From contig NZ_CP048209.1 of the NCBI RefSeq assembly GCF_010119935.1, positions 3,103,001 to 3,167,000 of the forward strand: a stretch of DNA of 64,000 nt. Reading direction: 5' to 3'. This DNA is from Paenibacillus lycopersici (GTDB taxonomy: Bacteria > Bacillota > Bacilli > Paenibacillales > Paenibacillaceae). Below are positions 41,822 to 50,408 of the stretch, piece after piece. Below the pieces are notes generated by a model. It saw nothing but the letters and a program-made list of their open reading frames with translations. It ran no database searches and was not told the origin of the DNA. A program made the translations under genes and the position numbers. Positions within the stretch are counted from its first letter, which is position 1, and each line of letters begins with the position of its first letter.

Positions 41822-44077
41822 ATGAGCGAAGCAAATCAGGAATACATCGTCATCTCGGCCGCGAGGGAGAACAACCTCAAGAACGTCTCCTTGCGCATAC
41901 CGAAGCGGAAAATCACGATTTTCACCGGGGTATCCGGTTCCGGCAAGTCATCGATCGTCTTCGATACGATCGCCGCCGAGTCCCAGCGGCTGCTGAACGA
42001 GAACTTCAGCATATTCGTGCGAACCTTTCTTCCCCGCGTGCCTCAGCCGGACGCGGATGCGATCGAGAACCTGAGCATGGCCGTCATCGTCGACCAGAGA
42101 CGCCTCGGCGGCGGTTCCCATTCCACGATGGGCACGATCACCGACATCTCGCCCATTCTCCGGCTGCTCTTCTCCCGCGTCGGCCAGCCGCATGTCGGAT
42201 CGGCGAACATGTTCTCGTTCAATGATCCGCTCGGCATGTGTCCCGAGTGCAGCGGGATCGGGCGCAGCCTGGGCATCGATATGAGCAAAGCGGTGGATAT
42301 GTCGAAGTCGCTGAGCGAAGGGGCCGTCATGCTGCCGGACTTCAAAGTAGACAGCATGGACTGGTCGCTCGTCGTGCAGTCGGGCTCCTTCGATCCCGAC
42401 AAGAAGCTGAGCGACTTTTCGCCGGAAGAACTGGAGCTGCTGCTGTACGGCAAAGCGCGGAAGTTCGAGACTCAGTTCGGCGGGAAAACGATCAATCTTA
42501 CCGTGGAAGGCGTCATCGAGAAGTTCACCAACAAATACATCAAGCGGGATATCAAGACGATGTCCGAGCGCACGCAGAAGACCGTTGCCCCGTACATGAC
42601 CGAAGGCCCGTGCAACAGCTGCCGCGGGGCGAGACTCAGTCAGGCTGCGCTCAACTGCCGGATTAACGGCTTCAACATCGCGGAACTGTCCGCCATGGAA
42701 GTCGGCCAGCTCATTCGCGTCGTGCGCGAAATCGACGATTCGGCCGCCGCGCCGGTCGTCAAGTCGCTGACGGAACGCCTGCAGCATCTGGTCGATATCG
42801 GATTGGACTACCTGACGCTCGACCGGGAGACGGATACGCTGTCCGGCGGCGAATCGCAGCGCGTCAAGATGGTGAAGCATCTGAGCGGAAGCCTCGTGGA
42901 CGTCACGTACATATTCGACGAGCCCAGCGTCGGCTTGCATCCGCGCGACGTGCACCGGTTGAACGAGCTGCTTCGGAAGCTGCGCGACAAAGGCAATACC
43001 GTAATCGTCGTCGAGCACGATCCCGACGTCATCAAGGTTGCCGACCATATCGTCGACGTCGGGCCTCACGCCGGCAGCCGGGGCGGAACCATCGTATATG
43101 AAGGAAGCTTCGACGGCTTGCTGGAATCGGGCACGTTGACGGGCAATTACATGAAGCGGCCGCTTCGGCTCAAGCACGACTGCAGGCGGCCGTCCGGCAA
43201 GCTGTCCGTCAAGAACGCCACGCTGCACAACCTGCGGAACGTCAGCGTCGATATTCCGACCGGCGTGCTGACCGTCGTTACGGGCGTCGCCGGATCGGGC
43301 AAGAGCACGCTTATCAACGATATCTTCCTCGGCGAGCATTCGGATGCCATCGTCATCGACCAATCGGCGGTCGGCGTATCGACACGCTCGAACCCCGCGA
43401 CCTATACGGGCATTATGGACGACGTGCGGAAAGCGTTCGCGGCGGAGAACAAAGTGAACCAAGGCTTGTTCAGTTTCAACTCCAAAGGCGCATGCGAGAA
43501 CTGCCAGGGGCTCGGCGTCGTGTACACGGATCTCGCTTTCCTCGACAGCGTGAAGCTGCCCTGCGAAGCGTGCGGCGGCAAGCGGTTCAAGGAAGAAGTG
43601 CTGGCGTACAAGCTGAACGGCAAGTCCGTCGCCGACGTGCTGGAAATGACGGTGGAGCAAGCGCTCGAGTTCTTCAAGCTCAAAGAAGTGTCGCGCAAGC
43701 TGCAAGCGCTGAGCGACGTGGGTCTCAACTATATCACGCTCGGCCAGCCGCTTAGCACCCTGTCGGGCGGAGAATGCCAGCGCATCAAGCTGGCGAGCGA
43801 GCTGCATAAGAACGGCAGCATCTACGTGATGGACGAGCCGACGACCGGCCTGCATATGTCGGATATCGGCCAGCTGCTCGGCATCATGAATCGCCTCGTG
43901 GACGCCGGCAATACGGTCATCGTCATCGAGCATAATATCGACGTCATTAGCCAAGCGGATTGGATCATCGATCTGGGACCGGACGGAGGCAGCAAGGGAG
44001 GCCAGGTGGTGTTCGAGGGCACGCCTTCGCAGATTCCTCAAGCGGAGCAGTCGATCACGGGGAAATATTTGCGGTAA
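41822..44077 (+). CDS. Short UvrA-like ABC ATPase (UvrA2/DrrC type)
   Basis: The 751-residue protein has two UvrA-type ATPase halves: Walker A GVSGSGKSS (about 37) and GVAGSGKST (about 490), with signatures LSGGESQR and LSGGECQR. Zinc-binding cysteines pair as C140/C143 with C264/C267, and C558/C561 with C581/C584. It is about 190 residues shorter than normal UvrA (around 940), in keeping with loss of the UvrB-binding part, as in class II UvrA proteins. Some class II members (DrrC) confer resistance to DNA-intercalating drugs. It sits among resistance-type genes, which supports a self-protection role, but repair cannot be excluded. ATG 41822 is preferred over 41813, which overlaps the AAGGATG ribosome site. 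Confidence 0.88.
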   Translation: MSEANQEYIVISAARENNLKNVSLRIPKRKITIFTGVSGSGKSSIVFDTIAAESQRLLNENFSIFVRTFLPRVPQPDADAIENLSMAVIVDQRRLGGGSHSTMGTITDISPILRLLFSRVGQPHVGSANMFSFNDPLGMCPECSGIGRSLGIDMSKAVDMSKSLSEGAVMLPDFKVDSMDWSLVVQSGSFDPDKKLSDFSPEELELLLYGKARKFETQFGGKTINLTVEGVIEKFTNKYIKRDIKTMSERTQKTVAPYMTEGPCNSCRGARLSQAALNCRINGFNIAELSAMEVGQLIRVVREIDDSAAAPVVKSLTERLQHLVDIGLDYLTLDRETDTLSGGESQRVKMVKHLSGSLVDVTYIFDEPSVGLHPRDVHRLNELLRKLRDKGNTVIVVEHDPDVIKVADHIVDVGPHAGSRGGTIVYEGSFDGLLESGTLTGNYMKRPLRLKHDCRRPSGKLSVKNATLHNLRNVSVDIPTGVLTVVTGVAGSGKSTLINDIFLGEHSDAIVIDQSAVGVSTRSNPATYTGIMDDVRKAFAAENKVNQGLFSFNSKGACENCQGLGVVYTDLAFLDSVKLPCEACGGKRFKEEVLAYKLNGKSVADVLEMTVEQALEFFKLKEVSRKLQALSDVGLNYITLGQPLSTLSGGECQRIKLASELHKNGSIYVMDEPTTGLHMSDIGQLLGIMNRLVDAGNTVIVIEHNIDVISQADWIIDLGPDGGSKGGQVVFEGTPSQIPQAEQSITGKYLR

Positions 44078-44172
44078 GCCGTATAGCCACGGCCGTCCGG
44101 AGCCCGCGGGCTTCTCGCCGGCCTTGATCATCGAACATGATCAGAGGCGCGCAGTCCGGCAGCGATTCATGA

Positions 44173-44202
44173 TTGACACGCTCCGGATGTCTGTGGCAAA
44201 AT
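44173..44202 (+). promoter_or_regulatory. Promoter for the MFS leader transcript
   Basis: TTGACA (44173-44178), 18 bp, CAAAAT (44197-44202). Transcription would begin about 30 bp before the leader-peptide start. Confidence 0.5.
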
Positions 44203-44240
44203 GATGCATGTAAGCCATTTCATTCCGAGGAGGTCCACAC

Positions 44241-44315
44241 ATGAGAGTCAGCACGGCCGTAATGAAGAACACGTCGGTTATTTGCGTTGCGCGGCCTCGT
44301 TGGGACTTCGTTTAA
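44241..44315 (+). CDS. Putative 24-residue leader peptide of the MFS gene
   Basis: GAGGAGG (44227-44233) lies 7 bp before ATG. The peptide begins MRVSTAVMKNTSVICVARPR and ends W-D-F-V with TAA at 44313. It is followed by about 115 nt and then a terminator ahead of the exporter gene. Leader peptides followed by terminators regulate drug-exporter and ribosome-protection genes in Bacillales via ribosome stalling. The ribosome binding site is the best in the region, which favours real translation. Confidence 0.6.
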   Translation: MRVSTAVMKNTSVICVARPRWDFV

Positions 44316-44430
44316 GAATGATCGTAACCGAGCGATTTTACGACTATCAGTCCGCTGGCGCAAGCCAGTCGTTCCGATGTCTTCGTAATGATCGTCCGTA
44401 CCTTTGGAATACGATTCTTTTTATCTGGAG

Positions 44431-44459
44431 ACACAGGCCCGCGCGGTCTGTGTTTTTTT
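44431..44459 (+). terminator. Intrinsic terminator in the MFS leader (attenuator)
   Basis: ACACAGGCC (44431-44439) pairs with GGTCTGTGT (44445-44453), with one G-U pair and a CGCGC loop. A run of seven T follows. It lies between the leader peptide and the MFS gene with no stop codon of an upstream gene near it, so premature termination is the likely role. The rest of the gap 44078-44546 is the promoter and leader; no other gene is seen. Confidence 0.75.
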
Positions 44460-44546
44460 GCGTTCAACCGCAATCGATAACTTGAATATGCCCAAGAGAG
44501 GACGATACATCTGCATTCACGTCAAACCGAACGCGTCTACTACGCG

Positions 44547-45767
44547 ATGAGCGCCGTTATCGCGCTCGCGAACGCTATCATGTTCACCACCTACGCCCTG
44601 TATTACATTCAGGCATTGGGACTTAACCCGTTTCAGCTCGTCTTGGTCGGCTCCTTCCTCGAAATCGTCGTGTTCGTATTCGAAATTCCGACAGGGGTGC
44701 TGGCCGACACGTACAGCCGCCGTCTGTCCGTGATCATCGCGTTCTTCATTATGGGCGTCGCCTACATCATCGAAGGCCAAGCGATGTGGATTTCGCACGG
44801 ACTGTTGAACGGCGCCGTCTCGCTGTTCGCGCTGGTCGTCATTTCGGAAATGATCCGCGGCGTCGGCGAAACGTTCCTGAGCGGCGCGGAGCAGTCGTGG
44901 GTGACCGACGAGCTCGGCGAGGAGCGGATCGGCAAAGTCTTCCTTCGCGCAAGCCAGGTACAGCAAGCGGCTTCCGTTGCGGGCATCGTCGCCAGCGTGC
45001 TGTTGTCTTCCGTCAGTCTGAATTTGCCGTACGTAACGGGCGGGGCGCTCTATATCGCGCTGGCGATCTACTTGGCCGCTGCCATGCGGGAAACCAATTA
45101 CCGTCCCGTCCCGCAAGCGGACCGGAATTCATGGGGACAAATGAAAGCGACCTTCAACGAGGGGATTTCGTTCGCCAAACGGTCGCCTGTATTCATCCTT
45201 GTCCTGATCGTCAGCCTGTCCGCCGGCGCGTCTTCGGAAGGATTCGACCGGCTATGGGAGGCGCATCTCCTTACCGATATCGGGTTGCCGAGGTTCGGCG
45301 GCTGGAATGACGCCGTCTGGTTCGGCGCATTCAGTATCGTCAGCATGCTGTTGGGCTTGCTGACCAACGAGGCCGTCATCCGCAAGGCGAACCTGGATAA
45401 TCATGCGATCGCACGCAACATGATGTTCGTGCTGGCCGCGCTGAAAATCATGGGCTTGATCCTGTTCGCCCTTGCGCCGAACCTGGCTTGGGCGCTCGTC
45501 GGCTTCTGTTTCCTCGGGATGCTCAATTCCGTCTTCAATCCGCTCTACGCGGCCTGGCTCAATCAGCAGCTTGAATCGCGTACGCGTTCGACGCTGCTGT
45601 CGTTCCTGAGTCAGGCGAACGCCATCGGCCAGACGGCGGGCGGACCGCTCGTCGGATGGGCCGGCGTACGCTATACGATTCGCGTATCGATCGTCCTGTC
45701 GGCATGTCTGCTGCTGCCTCTCGTCATGGTCTTCCGAAAGCTGCGGAAGCGGCAGGAGGGAGGCTGA
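44547..45767 (+). CDS. MFS transporter, probable drug exporter
   Basis: The 406-residue protein has twelve hydrophobic segments and the MFS motif A region as GVLADTYSRRLSVI (about 52-65), ending in a basic Arg/Lys tail. ATG 44547 lacks a ribosome binding site, and the sequence upstream remains in frame with a plausible N-terminus (HSRQTERVYYAM). A CTG at 44511 preceded by AGAGAGG is therefore a candidate real start. The leader peptide and terminator upstream indicate induction, most likely by a ribosome-targeting drug. The substrate is unknown. Confidence 0.87.
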   Translation: MSAVIALANAIMFTTYALYYIQALGLNPFQLVLVGSFLEIVVFVFEIPTGVLADTYSRRLSVIIAFFIMGVAYIIEGQAMWISHGLLNGAVSLFALVVISEMIRGVGETFLSGAEQSWVTDELGEERIGKVFLRASQVQQAASVAGIVASVLLSSVSLNLPYVTGGALYIALAIYLAAAMRETNYRPVPQADRNSWGQMKATFNEGISFAKRSPVFILVLIVSLSAGASSEGFDRLWEAHLLTDIGLPRFGGWNDAVWFGAFSIVSMLLGLLTNEAVIRKANLDNHAIARNMMFVLAALKIMGLILFALAPNLAWALVGFCFLGMLNSVFNPLYAAWLNQQLESRTRSTLLSFLSQANAIGQTAGGPLVGWAGVRYTIRVSIVLSACLLLPLVMVFRKLRKRQEGG

Positions 45768-45799
45768 GCCGCGATAATCGAATAAACAGATCGACAAGC

Positions 45800-45832
45800 G
45801 AAGCACGCCTGGTCGATGAACAGGCGTGCTTC
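45800..45832. terminator. Bidirectional terminator between MFS and nucleotidyltransferase genes
   Basis: GAAGCACGCCTG (45800-45811) pairs exactly with CAGGCGTGCTTC (45821-45832) around 9 nt. The two flanking genes converge here. Confidence 0.7.
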
Positions 45833-45874
45833 CGATTGCGTAATTCCGATTGCGTAATTCCGATTGCGATATTC
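45833..45874. repeat. 14-bp tandem repeat, three units
   Basis: CGATTGCGTAATTC occurs at 45833-45846 and 45847-45860, and CGATTGCGATATTC at 45861-45874. It directly abuts the terminator and reaches the stop codon of the minus-strand gene. Confidence 0.85.
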
Positions 45875-46703
45875 ATCGGGCAAGGTCTGAGCGGTTGCAC
45901 TCCGCATGGATCAGGCGCAGCAGCGCGATGAGGTCTTGCAGCCGCGATAATTGCGAATCATAGCATCTTGCAGGCTCCATTCGCTTGATCGCGATCGCTT
46001 CGCGGATCGGCTCATGCCAGCGCTCGGGCAGCATTGCCAGACCGTACATTCCGGCGCCGATCTTGCTGGTAACGTCGCGTTCTCGAATCGTATACAATTG
46101 CCGCAGCATGCCGAGGATGCACCATTCCACCGCAAAATCCAGCTTCGCGGCAGGCAGGCCCTGTTCCGCCAATTCCGGCGAGGCGCGCATTTGATCCAAC
46201 CGCTCGATCCACGAAGCCCAGTACGTATTCATGTTATCGATCACGTACCGGACGAGCGCATCGGACGACAGCTCGTATTGGAAGGGCAGTTGCCGGCCGT
46301 ATGCGCAGATGCCATGCTTACGAAGGATCCACCAGGTAATCGGGTTGATATCTCCGGCGCCTTCCGTTGTCAACCGCCGGTCCGAATAGGAGAGGACGGG
46401 GCCGAGCTCCCGAAGGGACTTCCCCGCATCCGATACCCGGATATAGGCGCCCATGATGTCGATGCCGGCCAGCGCCGCTTCGGTCTCCGCGTGCGCGTCG
46501 CGAATCCGGTCGATGTCGGCTGGCGTAAGCGTTCGATTCACGAAGACGAGAAAGTCGATGTCGCTGGAGCCCTCGATATAAGCCTGGAGAGCGGTCGAGC
46601 CATATACGTAGATGGCTTCCACAGTGTCGGGTATCCGCAGCCGCAGCGCTTCGCCCAAGCTTCGCATGGCGTTTCCGACGGTTTCCGGCAGTCGTTCCGT
46701 CAT
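45873..46703 (-). CDS. Nucleotidyltransferase with DUF4111-like C-terminus (aminoglycoside adenylyltransferase-like)
   Basis: ATG 46703 (MTERLPETVG) lies 9 bp after GAGGTG; a GTG at 46715 overlaps it. The 276-residue protein has the nucleotidyltransferase signature: GS at residues 35-36 and D48-x-D50 in IEGSSDIDFLVF. An all-helical C-terminal half follows, like AadA/ANT(3'')-type enzymes. Those adenylylate streptomycin or spectinomycin. This protein is too divergent to call a resistance enzyme, so substrate is undetermined. Next to the MFS exporter, APH-type kinase and TetR/ABC genes, a drug-modifying role is plausible. Confidence 0.82.
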   Translation of the reverse strand: MTERLPETVGNAMRSLGEALRLRIPDTVEAIYVYGSTALQAYIEGSSDIDFLVFVNRTLTPADIDRIRDAHAETEAALAGIDIMGAYIRVSDAGKSLRELGPVLSYSDRRLTTEGAGDINPITWWILRKHGICAYGRQLPFQYELSSDALVRYVIDNMNTYWASWIERLDQMRASPELAEQGLPAAKLDFAVEWCILGMLRQLYTIRERDVTSKIGAGMYGLAMLPERWHEPIREAIAIKRMEPARCYDSQLSRLQDLIALLRLIHAECNRSDLAR

Positions 46704-46872
46704 AACACGGTTCACCTCGATTGGGATTAGAATACGAGCCAGCCTGAATGAATGATGCGATCGGCTTCCATATTCCTATGATAGAGGCGGACCGCATTCA
46801 CGATAAAGCGAAACTTGCCCGTTCGTTTTTTCTTATTTTCTTATTTTGCCAGCAAAGGAGGGGTCTGCAGAG

Positions 46873-47778
46873 ATGAAACCTCGATTGTCGCCGGAATCGA
46901 TCATAGCCGCGGTTGCGCGGGATATGGACATGAACGGCTCGTCAGACTGGTCGCCCGTAGCCGAAGGAGAGGAGTCGCAAGCATTCGCCGTCCGCTTCGG
47001 GGACGATGAATATATCGTTCGCATCAATCGATCTGCCGACGGTTTCCATAAAGACGGCTTCTGTTATCGCCGCTTCGCGTCGCCGAAGCTGCCGATTCCC
47101 GAAATCGCTGCGATCGGCCGGCTTGATGACGAGTATGCGTACTGCGTATCCCGGCGGGCGCCTGGCATAACCGTGCAGGACACCTCGCCTGCGGAGTTGC
47201 CGTCCGTTGCGGGAGCTGTCGCGCGCGTCATGGAAGCGATCGCGGGCGCGGACATGACGGGAACCGAACGGTATGGTCCCTTCAATGCGCAGGGCATTGG
47301 ACGCTTTGCGAGCTGGCGCGATTACATGATGAGTATCCTGGATACGAACGTGTACGATTGGGAAGCTGTCATGCCGATCCTTGACCGGAAGCGAATCGCG
47401 CGATACATGCAGCCGCTCGAAGCGTTCGCGCCGCGCTGCCCGGAGGTTCGGCGGCTCGTTCACGGCGACTTTGGCTCGAACAATCTATTGACGGATGGCG
47501 GCCGGATTACGGGCGTTATCGATTGGAGCGAAGCGCTGTTCGGCGACCCGCTCTACGACGTGGCGAATATATTCTATTGGCGCACCTGGCTCGACTGCAT
47601 GGAGGTGCAGGCGCGGTATTTCGAACGGCAGCATCCCGAGATCGCGCGGCATGCCGAAGCTTTGCGGAGCTATCAGCTTCGGATCGGACTGGACGTCATC
47701 TATCAAAGCGCGGCGGCAGGGGATATGCGGTTTCTTGAATGGGCGATGGCACGTTGCGGCGCGGTTGCCGGATCGTAA
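46873..47778 (+). CDS. APH family phosphotransferase (aminoglycoside/hygromycin kinase-like)
   Basis: ATG 46873 follows AAAGGAGGGG; the reading frame upstream has no site. The 301-residue protein has the eukaryote-kinase-like fold. The catalytic loop is HGDFGSNNLL with D199, and D217 in IDWSEA is the metal ligand. AFAVRFGDDEYIVRIN forms the N-terminal nucleotide-binding strands. Family members phosphorylate aminoglycosides, hygromycin, macrolides or cellular metabolites such as choline or homoserine. The substrate cannot be assigned. It is divergent from the nucleotidyltransferase gene, with 169 bp between starts. Confidence 0.87.
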   Translation: MKPRLSPESIIAAVARDMDMNGSSDWSPVAEGEESQAFAVRFGDDEYIVRINRSADGFHKDGFCYRRFASPKLPIPEIAAIGRLDDEYAYCVSRRAPGITVQDTSPAELPSVAGAVARVMEAIAGADMTGTERYGPFNAQGIGRFASWRDYMMSILDTNVYDWEAVMPILDRKRIARYMQPLEAFAPRCPEVRRLVHGDFGSNNLLTDGGRITGVIDWSEALFGDPLYDVANIFYWRTWLDCMEVQARYFERQHPEIARHAEALRSYQLRIGLDVIYQSAAAGDMRFLEWAMARCGAVAGS

Positions 47779-47794
47779 AATCGACTGGATAGGA

Positions 47795-47841
47795 TTGACA
47801 GCATTCGGATCCGTGCATACAATATGAATGAATAATTCATT
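47795..47841 (+). promoter_or_regulatory. TetR promoter with operator
   Basis: TTGACA (47795-47800), 17 bp, TACAAT (47818-47823). The palindrome AATGAAT-A-ATTCATT (47827-47841) begins 4 bp after the -10, over the transcription start. A nearly identical palindrome lies at 48583-48597 before the ABC genes. Confidence 0.75.
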
Positions 47842-47853
47842 TCGAGGTGTATG

Positions 47854-48528
47854 ATGGCAGACGCAAGACTTCACAGCATTTATTTCCATGCGGGCCGGCT
47901 GTTCAATACGCAGCGGTACGCGAATACCAAAGTATCCGAGATTGCCGCCGCAGCCGGCGTCGCTACGGGCACGATCTACAATCTGTTCGCAAGCAAGAAA
48001 GCGATCCTGACCTTCGTCATCCGCGCGTCGCTCGAGAAGGACTACCTTGAAAGCGACATTCCATTGCCCGTCGAAGAGGCCGATATGAACCATCTTCTAG
48101 CGCTTAGCGAGCAATTGAATGAGCGGATCTTCAACGAAATTCTGCGGGTCACGGACGATACAGGAGCGATTACCAAGCGCTTCAAGCAAATGGTGGCCGA
48201 TATTTTCGACATGAGCGCGGATATCTTGCTCGCAACCGGCAATGTCGAGACGAACGCAAACATTCTGCGGGAACTGGCGAACGGCTTCTTCCCGGTGAGG
48301 GATCGGTTCTTTCGTGTATTCGAGCATAACTTGACGATCTATAAGGAAGCCGGCGAAATTCGACAGTTGGATTACCCGCGCGTCCATGTACAATGCATCA
48401 ACGATATTTTGACTTGGTGGGCGATGAACGCCAATATTTTAATGCCCGATTTATCCGTTCCGCGCGATACGGCCCGCGAAATTGCCGTAGACCTCGTAAC
48501 CAGAGCATACTTGATTGACAACAAGTGA
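47854..48528 (+). CDS. TetR/AcrR family transcriptional repressor
   Basis: Of two adjacent ATGs (47851 and 47854) the second is 6 bp after GAGG. The 224-residue protein has an N-terminal HTH at about 20-50 (VSEIAAAAGVATGTIYNLFASKKAIL) and an all-helical ligand-binding domain. It lies upstream of two ABC exporter genes and both its own promoter and theirs carry the same 15-bp palindrome, so it most likely represses itself and the exporters until a ligand, presumably their substrate, binds. A TTCG-loop terminator follows. Confidence 0.93.
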   Translation: MADARLHSIYFHAGRLFNTQRYANTKVSEIAAAAGVATGTIYNLFASKKAILTFVIRASLEKDYLESDIPLPVEEADMNHLLALSEQLNERIFNEILRVTDDTGAITKRFKQMVADIFDMSADILLATGNVETNANILRELANGFFPVRDRFFRVFEHNLTIYKEAGEIRQLDYPRVHVQCINDILTWWAMNANILMPDLSVPRDTAREIAVDLVTRAYLIDNK

Positions 48529-48545
48529 ATACAGCAACCATATGG

Positions 48546-48565
48546 GCACGCTTCGGCGTGCTTAA
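48546..48565 (+). terminator. Terminator of the TetR gene
   Basis: GCACGC-TTCG-GCGTGC (48546-48561) with the stable TTCG tetraloop, followed by TTAATT. Confidence 0.7.
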
Positions 48566-48582
48566 TTAAATGAATGAAAATG

Positions 48583-48597
48583 AGTGAATTATTCATT
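48583..48597 (+). promoter_or_regulatory. Operator before the ABC exporter pair
   Basis: AGTGAAT-T-ATTCATT differs from a perfect dyad by one base and matches the TetR gene's own operator in its right arm. Additional TGAATGA half-site copies lie just upstream at 48571. Confidence 0.65.
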
Positions 48598-48653
48598 CAT
48601 CAAGAAAATGACAGAGAGGGAACCAAAGAAATGTCGGAGAGGGGATCAAGGAA

Positions 48654-50408
48654 ATGAATGAAGAACGTGTACCGGATTCACAAGAAGCCGCTCCAAGCGC
48701 CGTACATGTCATGCGGCGTTATTTGACCGTCAATGCCAGATACAATTCCACGCTCGCAGCCGCGATACTTTGCTCGCTGCTCACATCGGCCTTATTAAGC
48801 ATCATGACACAGTGCTTTCACCTCACGATCGATCATTTCGGCGCAGTCGGCACGGTCATGAACAAACAGACCGTTATTCTGCTGCTATCGCTTGGACTCT
48901 TCGTTCCCTCCCAGTACCTGCAGCAATATCTAGGGCTCAAATACAGCGAGCTATGCGATCGCAGCATGCGCGACATGACCTTTGCAACCGTATCCCGTAT
49001 CGACAAGCAGACGCTGGATGCCCAGCGAATCGGCGATCTCCTGTCTCGCGCCAACAGCGACCTTGCCCAAATCAACGGCTCCCTGCAAAATTATTTCTCC
49101 GTCCGTCTGCCGCAGCAAATCATCGGCATTGCGGCACTGATCGCATCCCTGATCATCAGCTGGCAATTGACGCTGTTCTCGCTTGCGATCGTGCCGGCGA
49201 TCATGCTGCTGCAAGCGATCGTCTCTGCGCCGTTAACCCGCTTCGCGCAGCAATGGCAGCAGGCGGCGGGCGAATCGCTGTCCATCGCGAATAATTTGAT
49301 GGGCGGCTTCGAGGTTGCGAAGGCGTATAACATGGGCAACGTACTGCGCCGGCGTTATGATGCGGCGGTCGATCGGGCTGCCGAGAGCGGCATTCATGCC
49401 AACCGCGCGACGATCTTGCTATCTCCGTTAGGGCAGCTGTTAGTTTTCATTCCGCAAATGATCATTTGCGGATTCGGCGTTTATTTGGCAAGCATCGATC
49501 GGATTACTTCCGGCGGCGTCATGTCGGTCGTCATCCTGAGCGTGTTCATCGGCAATCCGATCGGCGATTTCGGCGCCGTGCTGTCCAGCTTCAGAACGGC
49601 GCGCGGTTGTGCCGCTCGCGTATTCGAACTGTGGGATATGCCGCCCGAACCGGAGGGCGGGACGGAGCGGAAGCCGGAAGGAGATCACATCGTGTTCAAC
49701 CGCGTATCGTTCGCTTACCCGGGTAAGCCTCCGGTAATAGAAGATCTGTCATTCTCGGTCCAACGCGGCGAGCGGATCGCGCTCGTCGGCGCAAGCGGCT
49801 CGGGCAAGTCGACCGCCATCAAGCTCCTCATGGCGCTATACCGGAAGCAGGGAGGCGATATCTCGCTATTCGGTCATGCCATAGAGGATTGGTCGATTGA
49901 CGGGCTTCGCGCGTGTATCTCCTATGTGGGGCAAGACACGTATCTGTTCGCCGGGAGTATATGGGACAATGTCGCATTGGGCAATCGTAGCGCGACGGAC
50001 GCGGAAATCCAAGCGGCCATTCAAGCCGCGCTGCTATCCGACATCGACGTGAATCGAGAAATCGGCGAACGCGGGCTGCGGTTGTCCGGCGGTCAGCGGC
50101 AGCGGGTCGCGATCGCCCGCGCGATGCTGAAGGACGCGCCGCTTCTCCTGCTCGACGAACCGACCTCCGCGCTTGACACGCAAAGCGAGGCGCTGGTGTC
50201 GGAAGCGCTCCAACGCCTTATGCAAGGACGCACTGCGATTGTCATCGCTCACCGCCTGTCGGCGCTTCGCCATATCGACCGCATCGTGTGCCTGCAAGAC
50301 GGCCGAGCGGCAGAGAGCGGTACGCATGAACGGCTCATGTCGATGCAGGGCGTCTACTATCGGCTCTATCGATCACAGGAGGCGGATTATCATGAAATCG
50401 GCGATTGA
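48654..50408 (+). CDS. ABC exporter half transporter, first of a TetR-controlled pair
   Basis: The 584-residue protein has an exporter membrane domain (about 30-320) and an ATPase domain with Walker A GASGSGKST, LSGGQ and LLLLDEPTSALD with an intact H-loop (IAHRLSAL). Unlike the pair at 22443-26049, no ATPase motif is degenerate. The second ABC gene starts 17 bp before this one's stop, behind AGGAGG, so the two are translationally coupled and probably heterodimerise. The membrane domain resembles exporters found near lantibiotic or drug-inducible loci. Substrate unknown. Confidence 0.9.
   Translation: MNEERVPDSQEAAPSAVHVMRRYLTVNARYNSTLAAAILCSLLTSALLSIMTQCFHLTIDHFGAVGTVMNKQTVILLLSLGLFVPSQYLQQYLGLKYSELCDRSMRDMTFATVSRIDKQTLDAQRIGDLLSRANSDLAQINGSLQNYFSVRLPQQIIGIAALIASLIISWQLTLFSLAIVPAIMLLQAIVSAPLTRFAQQWQQAAGESLSIANNLMGGFEVAKAYNMGNVLRRRYDAAVDRAAESGIHANRATILLSPLGQLLVFIPQMIICGFGVYLASIDRITSGGVMSVVILSVFIGNPIGDFGAVLSSFRTARGCAARVFELWDMPPEPEGGTERKPEGDHIVFNRVSFAYPGKPPVIEDLSFSVQRGERIALVGASGSGKSTAIKLLMALYRKQGGDISLFGHAIEDWSIDGLRACISYVGQDTYLFAGSIWDNVALGNRSATDAEIQAAIQAALLSDIDVNREIGERGLRLSGGQRQRVAIARAMLKDAPLLLLDEPTSALDTQSEALVSEALQRLMQGRTAIVIAHRLSALRHIDRIVCLQDGRAAESGTHERLMSMQGVYYRLYRSQEADYHEIGD

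Noticed and set aside
41948..44131. 727-codon open frame on the minus strand opposite the UvrA-like gene
   Set aside because: It is a codon-bias shadow: arginine-, histidine- and aspartate-rich, no ribosome binding site, no domain, and it exactly opposes a clear gene.
44201..44485. 94-codon frame across the MFS leader
   Set aside because: It starts without a ribosome site and runs through the intrinsic terminator; the 24-residue ORF at 44241 has the good ribosome site.
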